This document shows positions 7,053 through 19,734 of a DNA stretch of 39,562 nucleotides, one piece after another. Every line of letters starts with the position of its first letter. Position 1 is the first letter of the stretch. The stretch comes from Chloroflexota bacterium (GTDB lineage Bacteria > Chloroflexota > Anaerolineae > Promineifilales > Promineifilaceae). The notes beneath the pieces were generated by a model, which saw only the letters and a program-made list of their open reading frames with translations, did no database searches and was not told the DNA's origin. The stretch spans positions 1 through 39,562 of the forward strand of contig JAJRYT010000069.1 of assembly GCA_024275635.1 (NCBI GenBank), read 5' to 3'. A program made the position numbers and the translations under genes.

Positions 7053-8987
7053 TCAGGGCAGCGTGATTTCCAGCGCGTCGGTGTACGGGTTGCCGGCTAC
7101 GTCAAAGATCAGCGCCGGGGTTAAGTCGGGGTAGCTGTACATGCCGGTACGCATGGTAAACGGCCGTTTCTCCCCTACCGGCCAGTCCAATTCAACCATA
7201 CTGACAACCACATCCTTTGCCTGCCACTGCCGGGCGGGGAAGACGGCCGTATCCTTCTGACTCACCAGGTCGCCATCCGCATTCAGTAAATGATTAAAAA
7301 GATGATAATCGGCCAATGAAGGCTCGCCGGCGTACCAGTAAACGCGCCATGTCGCCGTCCCGTCTTCATGCAGTATTGGCGCGTCATAGCCCCAAAAGGC
7401 GGCCCAGTTGGTCAAAATCCGGGGAGGATCGAAGGTGAAGGCGGGGGTGGGAACGGCCGTTGCCGCCAGCGCCAACACCTGGAGCGATCCTTCCCCCCGG
7501 CGCAAAGGGATCGTCTCCACCGGGGACGCCGCCGCCTGGTAAAGCGCCGTCCCCTCCCCCGCCGCCGGGTCCAAAAACACAACGGCGGCCGTAGCCGGAA
7601 ACACCGCTGACTGGCGCACGTCCACAAAGCGGTGCGGCGCATCGCGCAGCAAAACCGAGTAAACCGCCGGGAAAGCGTCCACCTGCGGCGCGTCGCCGGC
7701 CCCGGCAATCAAAATTTCGGCCGCGCCCGTTTCGGCCAGCATCTGTTTGGCCTGCGCCGCCGCCGCCAACTGCCGCGCCAGCGGCGGGCCTACGCCGCCC
7801 GGCGTCGCCTGCCCGCTCACAAAGACCAGCAGCCGCCCCCACAGCCAGACCTGGGCCAATGCGGACGCGCCCAGCGCCGCCCAGCTAATCGCCCGCCCGA
7901 TCCGGGCCAACCGGCTGAACAGGACTCCAGCGGCGATGTATGGCGCAGGATAAATGGGCAGTAAATAATGGAGGACGACGGGCAGCCGGGGCCAGGTGAA
8001 GAGGATGAGCGGCGCGACTGTCCACACCCACAATAAAATGCCCGCTTCGGCAGCCGGGCTATGGCCGCGCCCGCGCCAGCCCAACCAGCCAAACCCGCCA
8101 AGGATGAGCGCGCCCCAGAGCAGGTACACGGCCGTCATCTCCGGCGCCGTCTCTAAAAAAGCGGCAAACGCTTCCGGCCCGGTCAGGGCGTGAATTTCCT
8201 GCCCGGAGATGAGCAGCCAGGCATACCGAAACGCGGTGAAGGTGAACGGCCGTGCCGCCGCCCCGGTTCCAGACAGAACGGCCGTCACACTTTCGCCAGA
8301 TGTTGTCAGGTAATAAGCAAACGGCAGCGCTGTCAGCGCCGCCAGCGCCGCGCCCAGCCCCGCCAGCCGCCAATTTACACGCCGCCGAAAAATGACCAGG
8401 AACAGCATCGTGGCCAGCAGCAGCGCTATCCCGGCCAGGTGCGCCTGGACAGCAACGGCCAGGCAGAGCAGGTGGACGATGATGAACTTCGGTCGTCTTT
8501 CGATAAAAGCCAGCGCGCCGCTGATACCCCAGCCGACCACAAAAAAGGGCAGCAAATTCTGCGCCCAGATTTTGCGCGAATGGTGTACGGCCCAGGGACT
8601 GACGGCAAACATCAGCGCGGCGGCTAGAGCCGCTTCCACGCCCCAATAGCGGCGGGCCAGCCAGTAACAGCCCAGGACGGCCAGCGTGTTGAGCAGTCCG
8701 GTGAACAGGGTGGCCGCGTACACATGCCGCCAAAGCGCCAACGGCAGGGCGTAAAGCCACACGCTCATCGGAAAGTTGGCAAACCCCACCGAACTGCTAA
8801 TGCCGCGAATGGGGAAGGATACGCCTTCGGCCATATCCAGCGCCAGCGCCATCAGGCGGGCCTCGTCGGCCTTAAATTCGGTTAAGCCGGGCCAACCCAG
8901 GCGCAGCGTCCCGGCCAAAAGGAGGATGGCAAGTAATAAAACTGTTTCCCCGCGCCGGGACAGGTTGGTTGGTTTTTCTGTCAGCAT
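7053..8987 (-). CDS. PMT/GT39-like membrane glycosyltransferase
   Basis: 644-residue polytopic membrane protein resembling the ArnT/PMT (GT39-like) glycosyltransferases, which move sugars from polyprenyl-phosphate donors to acceptors outside the membrane. After a short basic start, a first hydrophobic segment lies at about 15-30. The acidic FKADEAR motif near residue 38 corresponds to the catalytic Asp/Glu loop after TM1 in this superfamily. About ten further hydrophobic segments follow up to about residue 400. The C-terminal 220 residues are soluble and end in a module with WRVYWYAGEPSLADYHLFNHL, similar to the tails of the two genes upstream in the transcript. It is transcribed in the same direction as 9085-11370, with a hairpin repeat between. 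The donor and acceptor cannot be told from the sequence. Confidence 0.82.
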   Translation of the reverse strand: MLTEKPTNLSRRGETVLLLAILLLAGTLRLGWPGLTEFKADEARLMALALDMAEGVSFPIRGISSSVGFANFPMSVWLYALPLALWRHVYAATLFTGLLNTLAVLGCYWLARRYWGVEAALAAALMFAVSPWAVHHSRKIWAQNLLPFFVVGWGISGALAFIERRPKFIIVHLLCLAVAVQAHLAGIALLLATMLFLVIFRRRVNWRLAGLGAALAALTALPFAYYLTTSGESVTAVLSGTGAAARPFTFTAFRYAWLLISGQEIHALTGPEAFAAFLETAPEMTAVYLLWGALILGGFGWLGWRGRGHSPAAEAGILLWVWTVAPLILFTWPRLPVVLHYLLPIYPAPYIAAGVLFSRLARIGRAISWAALGASALAQVWLWGRLLVFVSGQATPGGVGPPLARQLAAAAQAKQMLAETGAAEILIAGAGDAPQVDAFPAVYSVLLRDAPHRFVDVRQSAVFPATAAVVFLDPAAGEGTALYQAAASPVETIPLRRGEGSLQVLALAATAVPTPAFTFDPPRILTNWAAFWGYDAPILHEDGTATWRVYWYAGEPSLADYHLFNHLLNADGDLVSQKDTAVFPARQWQAKDVVVSMVELDWPVGEKRPFTMRTGMYSYPDLTPALIFDVAGNPYTDALEITLP

Positions 8988-9008
8988 GGTTGATTTTAGA
9001 TTTTTTTG

Positions 9009-9064
9009 CCACGAATTACACGAATTTGAACACTTTTAATTCGTGTAATTCGTGAAATTCGTGG
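9009..9064. repeat. TTCGTG-type hairpin repeat
   Basis: CACGAATTACACGAATT at 9010-9026 is perfectly complementary over 17 bases to 9038-9054, with a further ATTCGTGG unit to about 9064. The repeating unit is about 8-9 bases. It sits between two co-directional glycosyltransferase genes. Confidence 0.8.
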
Positions 9065-9084
9065 CGAAAATGCTTTTAAGTGTG

Positions 9085-11370
9085 CTATTGAATCACTAAT
9101 TCGCCAATCTGGTAAACGTCGTTGGGCTGGCGACGGCCGTTTACCTGCACAGGCTGGCGAATCATGGTTGCCGGGTCGTATGAGCCTATCCAGATGGGGT
9201 AACGGCCGTCCGGCAAATCCAGCGGTACGGTCAGGGTGTAGGCATCGTCAATCACCTCGCCTACCTCCCAAACATGGGTGGGATATTGACCGTTAAGCGG
9301 CGGTCGGTCGCCGACGGCCAGGGGCGGCTGGCCGGGAAGGGCCAGATGGATGAGGGTGGTGTAGTCGGCGGCGGGCGCGGCTGTCACCAGCCACTGGACT
9401 TGGATGTCAACTTCATCGCCGGGATGAGCGGTTGTGGCGGCAAGGGATGCGGCCGTTAACGCCACCCCTTCGCCAACCTCAGCCAACGCGTCCCCGGCGG
9501 GCGGCGGCCACGCAGCCGGGATGATTTTGACGGCGCCCACGTCTACGGCCGTTTCTTCTCCGGCCAGGTGAACGAAGGCGCGCGCCAACACCGGCGCGGC
9601 CAGCGCTTCGTCCAGGCGGACGGCAAAGCGGTCAGCCACAATCGCGCCCGACGGCCACAAGTCGGCCGGGTACAGCCCGCGCCCATGATAGCTATGCAGT
9701 TTGCCAACGACGGGCAAGTCGCCCTCTGTTTCGCGGCCAAACAGTTCCAGAACTATTTCGGGCGGCGTGTCGAGCGGCGACTCGGCCTGCCAGTAGAGAG
9801 TAAACCAGATTGAATTACCGGGAACGGCCGTTGCCGTCTCTACCTGCGCCCCCAACAGCTGCGCCTGTTGGCCCATCTCCGCCCCAATCAGGGCAGCGCT
9901 GTCCGGAATCTCAGCCACAATGGGCGGCCGGGCATAGACGGGCGGGATGACAAAAATCAATGAAAACAGCGTTGTTGCTAATCCCAATGACGGCCAGACT
10001 ATTTTGGGTAATTGGTAATCTGTAATGGGTAATTGAGATAGGCCGTAGGCCAGCCCCAGCGCCAGCGGCACGATGGCCGGGAACAGCAATCGCCCCTGCG
10101 CTGCCTCTGTTTTGAGCATGAACATGAGTAATCCGGCGTAGACGGCCAGCGGCCACCCGGCCAGCCAGAGAGATGGTTGAAGATTGAGGATTAATGATTG
10201 AAGATTGATGATTGAAGATTGAAGATTGATGATTGAAGATTGATGATTAGGGCGGTTGATCTTTAATCTTAAATCTTTAATTTTCCAAATGCCGCCGCTT
10301 ACGGCCAGGAGCGTTACGCCATCCCAAAGCCAGTAAATCCAATTCGGGGCGCGCACATTGAACCAACCAAAGACAGCGATGAGTGAGAGCCACAAGCCGC
10401 TGGATTCGCCCCAGACCTGCCACAGGGTGTAAGCGCGGTCGCCGCCGGCGATTTGGATGAACTGGTTGGCGGCCGTCCAGTCGCCGTAAAGCGTCCAGTT
10501 GCGCCGCCAAAGCCAGCCGGCGATGAGCAGGACGGGGAGGATGACGAGGAGGAGATTGATGATTAATGATTGAAAATATCGGCTAATCTTTAATCTTTGA
10601 TCTTCAATCATTGTATAACTATCACGCAGCGCCAGCAGGATAAGGATGCTCAGGGCGTACAGCCCCAGCAGGACGCCGGTGTTTTTGGTGAGGGCGGCCA
10701 GGCCGATGGCGCTGCCCAGAATGAGGAGTCGGGAGGGGGAAACGGCCGTTACCCACAACCGCAGTAACTGCCAGACAGCCAGCGAACTGAGAAAAATAAT
10801 CAAAGGATCATTGCCGATGGCGCTGTGAACAAAATTAAATTGAGGCAAAAAAGCGGCCAGCGACACGGCCAGCAGCGCTCTTTGCGGTTCATTCGGCCAG
10901 AGCAAACGGCCGCTGCCGTAAATAGATAACAGCGTCCCCAACCCTAACAAGGCCGACAGCCCACGCAGGAGGTGGGCGGCCAAAGCATACTCGCGCCAGG
11001 GCCACGCTTCGGCCGGCGTGTGGACGGCCGCATTTCGGTTGGCTGGCGCCGCCGCATTGCCAATTCCCTGGGGGAAAAATGGGTTGAGCCGGACGGTCTG
11101 GCGCGGGTTTTCGGTCACGATGGGGCGGATGATCTGGGCGGCAAGCCAGTAATAAAGCGGCGGCTGGGCCGCTTCCTGGCTGAGCCATTCATCGTAAGCC
11201 GCGCCCTGGGCGATGAAGGGGAGCCGCTTGGTATCGGCGATGTATTGGGCGGTAAAATAGTGCCAATGTTCGTCGGGTGCTTCAAAGAGGGGATTGACCA
11301 CGCTGTAGGCCAGGGTGATGACCAGGTACAGCGCCAGGATGAGCAGCAGGGGGACGGGCGGGCGTTTCAT
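9085..11370 (-). CDS. DUF2142/PMT-like membrane glycosyltransferase
   Basis: 761-residue membrane protein. A first TM helix lies at about 7-25. The motif FEAPDEHWHY near residue 29 resembles the acidic motif after TM1 of DUF2142 and PMT-like proteins. About ten further TM segments follow to residue 480, then roughly 280 soluble residues carry two beta-rich modules (WFTLYWQAESPL near 540 and a final module with YTTLIHL and AYTLTVPLDLPDGRY). Its ATG overlaps the stop of the upstream gene by four bases (ATGA), which indicates translational coupling. Three short-repeat tracts lie inside the coding sequence in frame (10006-10035, 10176-10285, 10554-10614) and are translated into loops such as SSIINLQSSIINLQ. 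The sugar donor and acceptor are unknown. Confidence 0.8.
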   Translation of the reverse strand: MKRPPVPLLLILALYLVITLAYSVVNPLFEAPDEHWHYFTAQYIADTKRLPFIAQGAAYDEWLSQEAAQPPLYYWLAAQIIRPIVTENPRQTVRLNPFFPQGIGNAAAPANRNAAVHTPAEAWPWREYALAAHLLRGLSALLGLGTLLSIYGSGRLLWPNEPQRALLAVSLAAFLPQFNFVHSAIGNDPLIIFLSSLAVWQLLRLWVTAVSPSRLLILGSAIGLAALTKNTGVLLGLYALSILILLALRDSYTMIEDQRLKISRYFQSLIINLLLVILPVLLIAGWLWRRNWTLYGDWTAANQFIQIAGGDRAYTLWQVWGESSGLWLSLIAVFGWFNVRAPNWIYWLWDGVTLLAVSGGIWKIKDLRLKINRPNHQSSIINLQSSIINLQSLILNLQPSLWLAGWPLAVYAGLLMFMLKTEAAQGRLLFPAIVPLALGLAYGLSQLPITDYQLPKIVWPSLGLATTLFSLIFVIPPVYARPPIVAEIPDSAALIGAEMGQQAQLLGAQVETATAVPGNSIWFTLYWQAESPLDTPPEIVLELFGRETEGDLPVVGKLHSYHGRGLYPADLWPSGAIVADRFAVRLDEALAAPVLARAFVHLAGEETAVDVGAVKIIPAAWPPPAGDALAEVGEGVALTAASLAATTAHPGDEVDIQVQWLVTAAPAADYTTLIHLALPGQPPLAVGDRPPLNGQYPTHVWEVGEVIDDAYTLTVPLDLPDGRYPIWIGSYDPATMIRQPVQVNGRRQPNDVYQIGELVIQ
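10006..10035. repeat. GGTAATT-type repeats inside a CDS
   Basis: GGGTAATTGGTAATC is followed by TGTAATGGGTAATTG. These short units are read on the minus strand as LPITDYQLP within the DUF2142-like gene. Confidence 0.6.
10176..10285. repeat. GATTGAA-type repeats inside a CDS
   Basis: About ten degenerate units of GATTGAA/GATTGAT (10176-10250) are followed by the complementary sense (TTGATCTTTAATCTT and on, 10257-10285). The tract is translated without a stop in the minus-strand gene as repeated INLQSS-like residues, between two hydrophobic segments. Tracts of the same unit lie between genes at 15467-15541 and 23827-23868. Confidence 0.85.
10554..10614. repeat. GATTGAA-type repeats inside a CDS, second tract
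   Basis: GATTGATGATTAATGATTG is followed after a short spacer by TAATCTTTAATCTTTGATC and TTCAATCA. This gives fold-back potential, as in the intergenic tracts. It is read as part of a loop and the next membrane segment. Confidence 0.7.
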
Positions 11371-14162
11371 GGCAGGGTAATGGCGCCCAAAATGAATTGA
11401 TTGTTGTCTTGCGGCTGGCCTTGATAGCTGACGGACGGCCGTTCCTCCGTTTCCGGGTCAAATAACCCAACAACCAGCGTATGCGTACCGGACGGCAGAT
11501 CGAGCGGCAGGTCAAACGTGTAGGCGTCGGTCACAACTTCGCCCGCGCGCCAGCTCAGGGTGGGGCGCAGCCCAGCGCCGGGTACAAACCCCTGCTGGGT
11601 GATGATGTCGCCGTCGGCGGTAACGAGATGGACGAAGGAGTAATAGTTTGTGTCTGGCGCGGCTTTGGCCTGCCAATACAGGGTCACGCCAAGCGTGTCG
11701 GCCGTTTGTTCGTACATGTACCCGCTTAGTTGAATGTCCGGCCCAAAATCAACCTGTGTGGGGGCAATGTAATCGGGCAGTTCCGTCACCAGCGGCCACG
11801 GTTTGACTTCCACTTCCCCCAGGTTGTTGAATTCGCTGTACCAGGGCCGCCAGGACGGCCGTCCTCCAATTGTTGCGCTGTCCCCTTCCCACAGCCGCCA
11901 GCGCAGGCGGTAGCGGCCCGGTTCCGCTTCCGGGCGGAAGAAAAGGCCGGTGTGCTCGGCAATGGGTATGTTGACCGGCCACGTGTCCAGCCAGGGTGCG
12001 GCGGGCGTCCCTTCTTGCCGCTTGAACACGCTGCTATCCGGCGCAATGATCTCGATTTCGTAATGGATGTCATCAGATGGAAGCGGGCTGTCGGTCTGCC
12101 AGTAGAGGGTAAACCGTATATTGTGCCCTGGCCGGACTTCGTCGCCGGGAAATTCAACGCCTAGCAAGGTCAGGCCGTTTTGGAATTGCAGCGATGGGGT
12201 GGTAGACGGCCGTTTCCTGGTCGCCGGCCAGTTATCAGACGAGGCCAGGGTGATGGCGGTTAACGGTTGGGCATCGCCCAGGGAAGGGCCAGTGGGCGCC
12301 GCCAGGGGTTCCACGAACAGAGTATAAGCGCCAGGCGGCACGCCAAAGGGAATGGCAAGAGCGTAACTCTGGCGGATGAAACTGGCAGCGGGAGGGGTAA
12401 CGGCCGTTTGCGCCAGCGGCGTATTTTGGCTGGTCCACGTCTGGTCATCGGCGCCGCGCAGGGTAAATTGGAGATAGGTGTCTGAATCAAGCGGCGCGTC
12501 ACTTTGCCAGAACAGATCAAACCAGAGCGTGGGTAGGGCGGCGGGTTGTTGAAATTGTAGTGCGATGCCCTGTAATGCCGGGATATCGGGCCAGTTCAGG
12601 TTGAGGGAACGGCCGTTAGCCGGTAAAAACTCCACGACCGTCGGCGCTGTGGCATAAGCGATTACCTGTACATTAGCGCCCCGCCCGAAGGTATTATGCC
12701 GGTCAACGACCACCAGATTCTTGTCCAGCCAGTCAGCCACCAAGCGCTGCTCATCACGGCCGCCATCCGGCGGATCCGGCAAAAACCAGATGCGATCATA
12801 TTTCGCGGCTAGATTTGGTAGTTCGGATAAAGAATCCGGGGCAATTTTGGGGTATACTGGCAGGGCTGTTGCCGGGAGATCAGGCCGTTTCTGGTAATGG
12901 GCATGGGTGGGCAGCAAAACAGCATCGTTGTAGATGACAATATCGTTATCACCGGCCTGCGCTTCTATATATTGGATCAAGTCACGAAAATTATCTTTCG
13001 CAAAATGTTCGTTGTTGTAAAGATTGTTGATCGAGACGACTGTCCCGGCAACGAGAATCACGCCGCCTAAAACAGAGGCGCCGGCCCAGCCGGCTCTGGC
13101 GGCCCATGATGAACGGTGTTTCATTTGCGTGATGAGCTGCAGGAAGCCCCAGGCAACCAGAAGTATGAAGGCCGGGCTGCCAATGATGATGTGCCGCGCC
13201 GTCATGTACATGGGTTTAATGAGCGAGCCTGCCATCAGACCGAAGGGAACGGCCAGAAGATAAGCCAGAAGAAAATACCGTTCCAACCAGCGCGGACAGG
13301 CAGCTAAACCGATCAAGAACAGGCCCAGCGAGCCGAAGCTGAGCAGTTGGATACTGATAAGGGAAAAATCTACTGTGATGCCCAGGCTGAAGGCGCGGAT
13401 GATGTCTTGCAGGATGACGGTGGGAGGAACATAGACATATTGGGCTTCGGCGCCGGTAAAAAGGCGGGGAATGGTATAAGGAATGAGGGGAACAGCCAGA
13501 ACGGTCAGGGTAACGGCCGCGCCCGCCAACAAGCGCCGCTGCCCGTTTTGCCACAAAATCCAGGCCCAAAATATCCCTTGAACAGCAATTAGGATAACGG
13601 CCGTGTAATGGGTATAAAGCGTCATGCCGGCCAGCAACAGGTAAAGCGGTAAATAACGGCCCAGTTTCCTGGTCGTCAACGCTCGCCATAACAGGTAGGA
13701 TGTAAGCATCCCCAGCAGCACCAGCAGGGCATACATGCGGGCTTCGTTGCTGTACCAAATTTGGAAGGGGTTAACGGCCGTTAAAAACGCCGCCAGCCAT
13801 CCCAGCCCATCGCCCCGCAAGCGGCGGCCAAACTGAAACAACAGTGGAATCAGCAGTACCCCGACCAATAAAGAAGGATAGCGATAAGCAAAATCCGTCT
13901 CGCCCAATAAGCGGCGGCTAAAATGAATCATTAAATAATACAGCGGCGGGTGCGTATCCTTACCCGTTCCTTCCTGTATGGTGATTTCATTACCCAGAAT
14001 CTCCACCACCGAATAACCAGCGCGTAAAGGAGTAAGCCCCTCATCTGTCCACAAACTAAAACCGTCCAGATTATGCAAACGCAACCCAAACCCCAGCAGT
14101 ATGATGAGTAGGGTTGGAAGCGCCCAATAAGACCCGCGTCGCCGCGTAATAAGCTTGTCCAT
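11367..14162 (-). CDS. PMT/GT39-like glycosyltransferase with long tail
   Basis: 931-residue membrane protein of the PMT_2/GT39-like type. TM1 lies near residues 12-28. The motif FSLWTDEGLTPLRAGYSV near 35 carries the acidic catalytic residue expected after TM1, and HPPLYYLMIHFSRRLLGE near 72 matches the conserved second block. About ten TM segments reach to residue 380. The remaining 550 residues are soluble and contain at least three related beta-sandwich-like modules marked by WFDLFWQSDAPL, IRFTLYWQTDSPL and LGVTLYWQAKAAP. Modules two and three are followed by proline/glycine-containing strands. I chose ATG 14162; the alternative TTG 30 bases upstream is less likely. The stop overlaps the next ATG. 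It is probably the first gene of a two- or three-gene transcript. Confidence 0.82.
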   Translation of the reverse strand: MDKLITRRRGSYWALPTLLIILLGFGLRLHNLDGFSLWTDEGLTPLRAGYSVVEILGNEITIQEGTGKDTHPPLYYLMIHFSRRLLGETDFAYRYPSLLVGVLLIPLLFQFGRRLRGDGLGWLAAFLTAVNPFQIWYSNEARMYALLVLLGMLTSYLLWRALTTRKLGRYLPLYLLLAGMTLYTHYTAVILIAVQGIFWAWILWQNGQRRLLAGAAVTLTVLAVPLIPYTIPRLFTGAEAQYVYVPPTVILQDIIRAFSLGITVDFSLISIQLLSFGSLGLFLIGLAACPRWLERYFLLAYLLAVPFGLMAGSLIKPMYMTARHIIIGSPAFILLVAWGFLQLITQMKHRSSWAARAGWAGASVLGGVILVAGTVVSINNLYNNEHFAKDNFRDLIQYIEAQAGDNDIVIYNDAVLLPTHAHYQKRPDLPATALPVYPKIAPDSLSELPNLAAKYDRIWFLPDPPDGGRDEQRLVADWLDKNLVVVDRHNTFGRGANVQVIAYATAPTVVEFLPANGRSLNLNWPDIPALQGIALQFQQPAALPTLWFDLFWQSDAPLDSDTYLQFTLRGADDQTWTSQNTPLAQTAVTPPAASFIRQSYALAIPFGVPPGAYTLFVEPLAAPTGPSLGDAQPLTAITLASSDNWPATRKRPSTTPSLQFQNGLTLLGVEFPGDEVRPGHNIRFTLYWQTDSPLPSDDIHYEIEIIAPDSSVFKRQEGTPAAPWLDTWPVNIPIAEHTGLFFRPEAEPGRYRLRWRLWEGDSATIGGRPSWRPWYSEFNNLGEVEVKPWPLVTELPDYIAPTQVDFGPDIQLSGYMYEQTADTLGVTLYWQAKAAPDTNYYSFVHLVTADGDIITQQGFVPGAGLRPTLSWRAGEVVTDAYTFDLPLDLPSGTHTLVVGLFDPETEERPSVSYQGQPQDNNQFILGAITLP

Positions 14163-14401
14163 ATAGTGAAATTTTACCTGCACATAGTCCAATTAACCAT
14201 TCTTATCACCCCGGCCGTCAAATATCTGAGCAGCTTATGAAAAAAGAGAAACGCGCGTTCACATTCAATCATCCAGGGCTTGTGAACAATTGGACAAAAG
14301 CCCTCAGGTAAGGTAACATCCGCCGACTGCTAGGAATGTGTCTAGGCATCTTTCTCTGCCTTTTATTTCTGGCGATAACACGTCACGTAAGGAACAATTT
14401 T
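14163..14401. other. Divergent intergenic region
   Basis: 240 bases between the divergent glycosyltransferase and M42 peptidase genes. Promoters for both must lie here, but I cannot fix a -10/-35 pair with confidence. No repeat tract is seen. Confidence 0.4.
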
Positions 14402-15466
14402 GTGGATGAAACAGCACAACTTCTGAAATCATTAACAGAAGCCCATGGCGTATCCGGCTATGAGCCGGAAATCCGGGCCTTGCTGTGCCAATATATGGAA
14501 CCATTAGGAATCGTCACCCAGGATAAATTGGGAAGCCTCCTTTGTACCCAGTCGGGCAAAGGCCCAAAAATCATGTTAGCTGGACACATGGACGAGATTG
14601 GGTTCATGGTCGCGCACATCACAAAAGAGGGATTTCTAAAATTCCAGCAGCTTGGCGGTTGGTGGGACCAGGTTCTATTGGGCCATCGTGTGATCATTAA
14701 GACGCACAAAGGGGATGTAACCGGCGTCATTGGCGCCAAGCCGCCCCATTTGCTCCCTGCTGATGAACGCAGCAAAGTTGTCGTCAAGAAAGATATGTAC
14801 ATTGATATAGGAGCTACTTCCAAAAAGGAAGTGGAACAAGCTGGCGTTCGCATGGGCGATCCGATTGTACCCTACAGCGAGTTCACCATCCTGGCAAACG
14901 CCAAAACGTATATGTCGAAAGCATTTGACAACCGCGTGGGCTGTGCGTTGGTGATTGATTCGCTTAAGCATTTTCAAAGCGAACCGCACGCTAACACAAT
15001 TATTGGTGTGCAAACGGTGATGGAAGAGGTGGGTGTGCGCGGAGCAACAACGAGTGTGCATGCGGTTGATCCGGACGTAGCTATCGTGTTGGAATCAGAT
15101 ATTGCCGGGGATGTACCTGGGATTGAAGAAGAGGAATCAAGCGTTAAATTGGGCGGCGGGCCTTCCATGATGCTGTATGATGCGCGCATGATTCCCAATA
15201 TTAAGCTGCGTGACCTGGTGATAGAAACGGCCGCATCCCTTAACATTCCGCTCCAATTCTCCGTTATGGCTGGCGGCGCGACTGATGGGTCGGCCATCCA
15301 TTTGCATGGAACCGGCGTCCCCACCGTCGTTATCGCCGTACCGGCCCGGCACATCCACAGCCACAGCGCGATTATCCATCGTGACGATTATGACAACGCC
15401 GTGAAATTGGTAACGGCCGTTGTCGCCAAACTAAACAAAAACACAGTTAAACAATTAACAGATTAG
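14402..15466 (+). CDS. M42-family metallo-aminopeptidase
   Basis: 354-residue cytosolic aminopeptidase of the M42 (glutamyl/tetrahedral aminopeptidase, FrvX/PepA-like) family, which trims N-terminal residues from peptides using two metal ions. The N-terminus ETAQLLKSLTEAHGVSGYEPEIR is the family opening. Metal and catalytic residues are visible in AGHMDEIGF near residue 60, AFDNRVG near 175, VMEEVGVRG near 210 and VLESD near 230. The final metal histidine is in HIHSHSA near 318. I chose GTG 14402, preceded by AAGGA, because the longer frame from 14336 adds a hydrophobic stretch atypical for the family. The length fits the usual 340-360. A repeat tract separates it from atpA, and nothing links the two functionally. 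Confidence 0.9.
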   Translation: MDETAQLLKSLTEAHGVSGYEPEIRALLCQYMEPLGIVTQDKLGSLLCTQSGKGPKIMLAGHMDEIGFMVAHITKEGFLKFQQLGGWWDQVLLGHRVIIKTHKGDVTGVIGAKPPHLLPADERSKVVVKKDMYIDIGATSKKEVEQAGVRMGDPIVPYSEFTILANAKTYMSKAFDNRVGCALVIDSLKHFQSEPHANTIIGVQTVMEEVGVRGATTSVHAVDPDVAIVLESDIAGDVPGIEEEESSVKLGGGPSMMLYDARMIPNIKLRDLVIETAASLNIPLQFSVMAGGATDGSAIHLHGTGVPTVVIAVPARHIHSHSAIIHRDDYDNAVKLVTAVVAKLNKNTVKQLTD

Positions 15467-15541
15467 AGATTGAAGATCAAAGATTGATGGTTCGACGAAA
15501 CACCCAATCATCAATCTTTAATCATCAATCTTTATTTATCA
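15467..15541. repeat. GATTGAA-type hairpin repeat before atpA
   Basis: GATTGAAGATCAAAGATTGATGG is followed by complementary CATCAATCTTTAATCATCAATCTTT. The halves can form a hairpin with arms AGATTGATG/CATCAATCT. It fills the gap between the M42 gene and the atpA ribosome binding site. Confidence 0.85.
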
Positions 15542-15560
15542 ATTCTTAGGAGGTTGGTGC

Positions 15561-17228
<1,668 letters not shown>

Positions 17229-17240
17229 AAGCTGTGAAGC

Positions 17241-17338
17241 GTGTTCCGTATTCCGTATTCCGTGTTCCGTATTCCGTAAACCGGAACACGGACTACGGAT
17301 TACGGACTACGGATTACGGATTACGAACTACGGATTAC
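17241..17338. repeat. CCGTATT / TACGGAT repeat tract between atpA and atpG
   Basis: GTGTTCCGTATTCCG-type units are followed, after CCGTAAACCGG, by ACACGGACTACGGATTACGG-type units in the opposite sense, so the tract can fold back. It is the same family as 5303-5509 and ends about 12 bases before the atpG start. Confidence 0.9.
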
Positions 17339-17350
17339 CAATAACATTCT

Positions 17351-18251
17351 ATGGCTACCGAACGCGAATTAAACAAGCGAATTAAAAGTATAGGCAATAT
17401 CGCGCAGGTGACGGGGGCGTTAGCGGCCGTTTCTGCGTCCAAAGCCAGCAAATCCCAACGCCAGGTAGAGGCCACGCGAGCTTACGCCGGTAAAGCGTTT
17501 GAGATTTTGCACAATCTGGCGGCGCAACCCGGCGTCGGTTCCACCGGACATCCTCTGTTGACGGCGCGGGAAGCGATCACAGGCGCGTATCTCATCCTCA
17601 TTACCAGCGACCGGGGATTGGCCGGTGCGTATAACACCAATGTGGTGATTAGCGCCGAAAAATTCATCCGGGCGATGGATGTGCCGGTGAAGGTGATCAC
17701 AGTTGGCCGCAAGGGGCGCGACCTGATGATCCGCCGCGGCTATGACGTCATTGCGACGTTTGATAACATGCCCGATGATTTATCCATTCTGGATATTCTG
17801 CCCATTGCCCGAATTGCGACGAATGATTACCTGGAAAGCAAGGCGGATGAGGTATTTATCGCTTACACCGACTTTGTTAATCTTGTCACTCGTATACCGC
17901 GCGTCAAACAGCTTCTGCCGCTAAAACCGCTCGATTTTGAGGGGATGGCGGTGGCGGAATATGTGAGTGCCGTGGATTTAAGCGGGGTGTCGGAGCGGGT
18001 TTACAGTTATGAACCGGAACCGGCGGCCTTGTTGGACGTGGTTGTCCCCCGGTTTACGCAGTTGCAGCTTTATCAGGCGGTGTTGGAAGCGCAGGCCAGC
18101 GAGCACAGCGCCCGTATGGTGGCGATGAATAACGCGACGGATAACGCGGCTGAATTGATTGATATTTTAACTTTGGAACGAAATAAAGCGCGGCAAATGA
18201 GCATTACCAGTGAAATTCTGGACATCGTTGGCGGCGCAGAAGCATTAGGAT

Positions 18252-18253
<2 letters not shown>
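17351..18253 (+). CDS. atpG: F1F0 ATP synthase subunit gamma
   Basis: 300-residue gamma subunit, the central rotor shaft that turns inside the alpha-beta hexamer. The N-terminal helix TERELNKRIKSIGNIAQVTGALAAVSASK is typical. The central Rossmann-like part contains LILITSDRGLAGAYNTNV near residue 78. The C-terminal helix HSARMVAMNNATDNAAELID near 255 is the most conserved block. The length is normal. The ATG at 17351 has no Shine-Dalgarno sequence; the preceding bases are the end of a repeat tract, so initiation may be coupled to atpA or leader-structure dependent. Confidence 0.97.
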
Positions 18254-19727
<1,474 letters not shown>

Positions 19728-19734
19728 CAGCGAG

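Noticed and set aside
6907..7134. 75-codon ORF at the convergent gap
   Set aside because: It overlaps the end of the minus-strand glycosyltransferase gene and has no family features.
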